A DNA stretch of 6,294 bases from Deltaproteobacteria bacterium (lineage in GTDB: Bacteria > Myxococcota_A > UBA9042 > DTJE01): NCBI GenBank assembly GCA_013151875.1, contig JAADHL010000289.1, positions 1 to 6,294 of the forward strand. Direction: 5' to 3'. The notes under the pieces were generated by a model. The model did no database searches and had not been told where the DNA came from. It worked only from the letters and a program-made list of their open reading frames with translations. Positions 6,020-6,294 of this stretch are shown in pieces. Numbering within the stretch: position 1 is the stretch's first letter; every line of letters begins with the position of its first letter. The position numbers were made by a program, and so were the translations under genes.

Positions 6020-6294
6020 AGAATCCCGTTTCAGCGTCGCTTGGTCGAATAGACGCCATCGCGCGCAACACCTTTATCGAGGCCTACCGGAACCGGGCCT
6101 TCCTGGGACTGGGAATGGCAGCGGTGGGAATGGTGGTTTCCTCGATGGCGCTGTCCCAGTTGGCCGTCACGGACCAGGCCGGCCGCGTCCTGGTGGATTT
6201 TGGATTGTTCTCGATTTCCCTGCTTGAGGTGATCATCGCGATCGTGATGGGGGTGATCCTGATCTATAAGGAAGTGGACCGCAAGACCTTCTAT
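6016..6294 (+). CDS. ABC-2 type transporter permease (partial, N-terminal 93 residues)
   Basis: The reading frame is open from the ATG at 6016 to the window end. The N-terminus has a cytoplasmic amphipathic stretch, IARNTFIEAYRNRAF (15-29), then a first membrane segment (about 30-48). An extracytoplasmic-type loop with QAGRVLVDFGL follows, then a second membrane segment (about 65-83) ending in IYKEVDRKTFY. The pattern 'IArNtf.Ea.rnr' plus 'YKEid.rT.Y' is typical of ABC-2 permeases paired with CcmA/NatA-like ATPases. Overlap with the ATPase gene and a good ribosome binding site confirm the start. The remaining membrane segments and C-terminus lie outside the window. The substrate cannot be told from this fragment. 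Confidence 0.9.
   Translation, partial: MKNPVSASLGRIDAIARNTFIEAYRNRAFLGLGMAAVGMVVSSMALSQLAVTDQAGRVLVDFGLFSISLLEVIIAIVMGVILIYKEVDRKTFY

Overview
The window is GC-rich, gene-dense bacterial DNA. It has no RNA genes, CRISPR array or mobile-element genes that I can see. Strongly GC-biased third positions, TTG starts with good Shine-Dalgarno sites, and the protein families all fit a deltaproteobacterial-type lineage (Myxococcota/Desulfobacterota or a related uncultured group). That placement is an impression from the families, not a phylogenetic result.

Layout: a divergent junction lies near position 1870. To its left, on the minus strand and running off the window start, is a polytopic membrane protein of a GT-C glycosyltransferase-like type (1-1832, at least 610 residues, C-terminus missing). 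To its right, on the plus strand, are five genes: a membrane-anchored TPR-like protein (1905-2864), an NAD-dependent sugar-nucleotide epimerase/dehydratase (2857-3813), a DegT/DnrJ/EryC1-type PLP aminotransferase (3810-4934), an ABC transporter ATPase (5063-6019) and the N-terminus of its ABC-2 permease (6016 to the window end). The first three overlap by 8 and 4 nt, and the last two by 4 nt. This suggests two translationally coupled blocks, probably one transcript.

Between the blocks (4935-5062) lies the main non-coding structure. It is an imperfect tandem duplication with a 61-bp period whose first copy begins inside the last codons of the aminotransferase gene. Each copy carries two GC-rich hairpins. 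The second copy retains a ghost of the aminotransferase C-terminal codons and stop, and lies just upstream of a strong ribosome binding site for the ABC ATPase.

Working model (inference): the epimerase and aminotransferase make or modify an amino-sugar nucleotide, the divergent GT-C-like protein may act on lipid-linked sugars at the membrane, and the ABC-2 system with the TPR-like protein exports or assembles a cell-envelope component. No gene here gives a definite substrate. The most useful observations are the divergent membrane gene, which lies opposite a long misleading open frame; the duplicated hairpin element; a possible symmetric bidirectional -10 element at the divergent junction; and the grouping of a TPR-like protein with an ABC-2 exporter and sugar-nucleotide enzymes.
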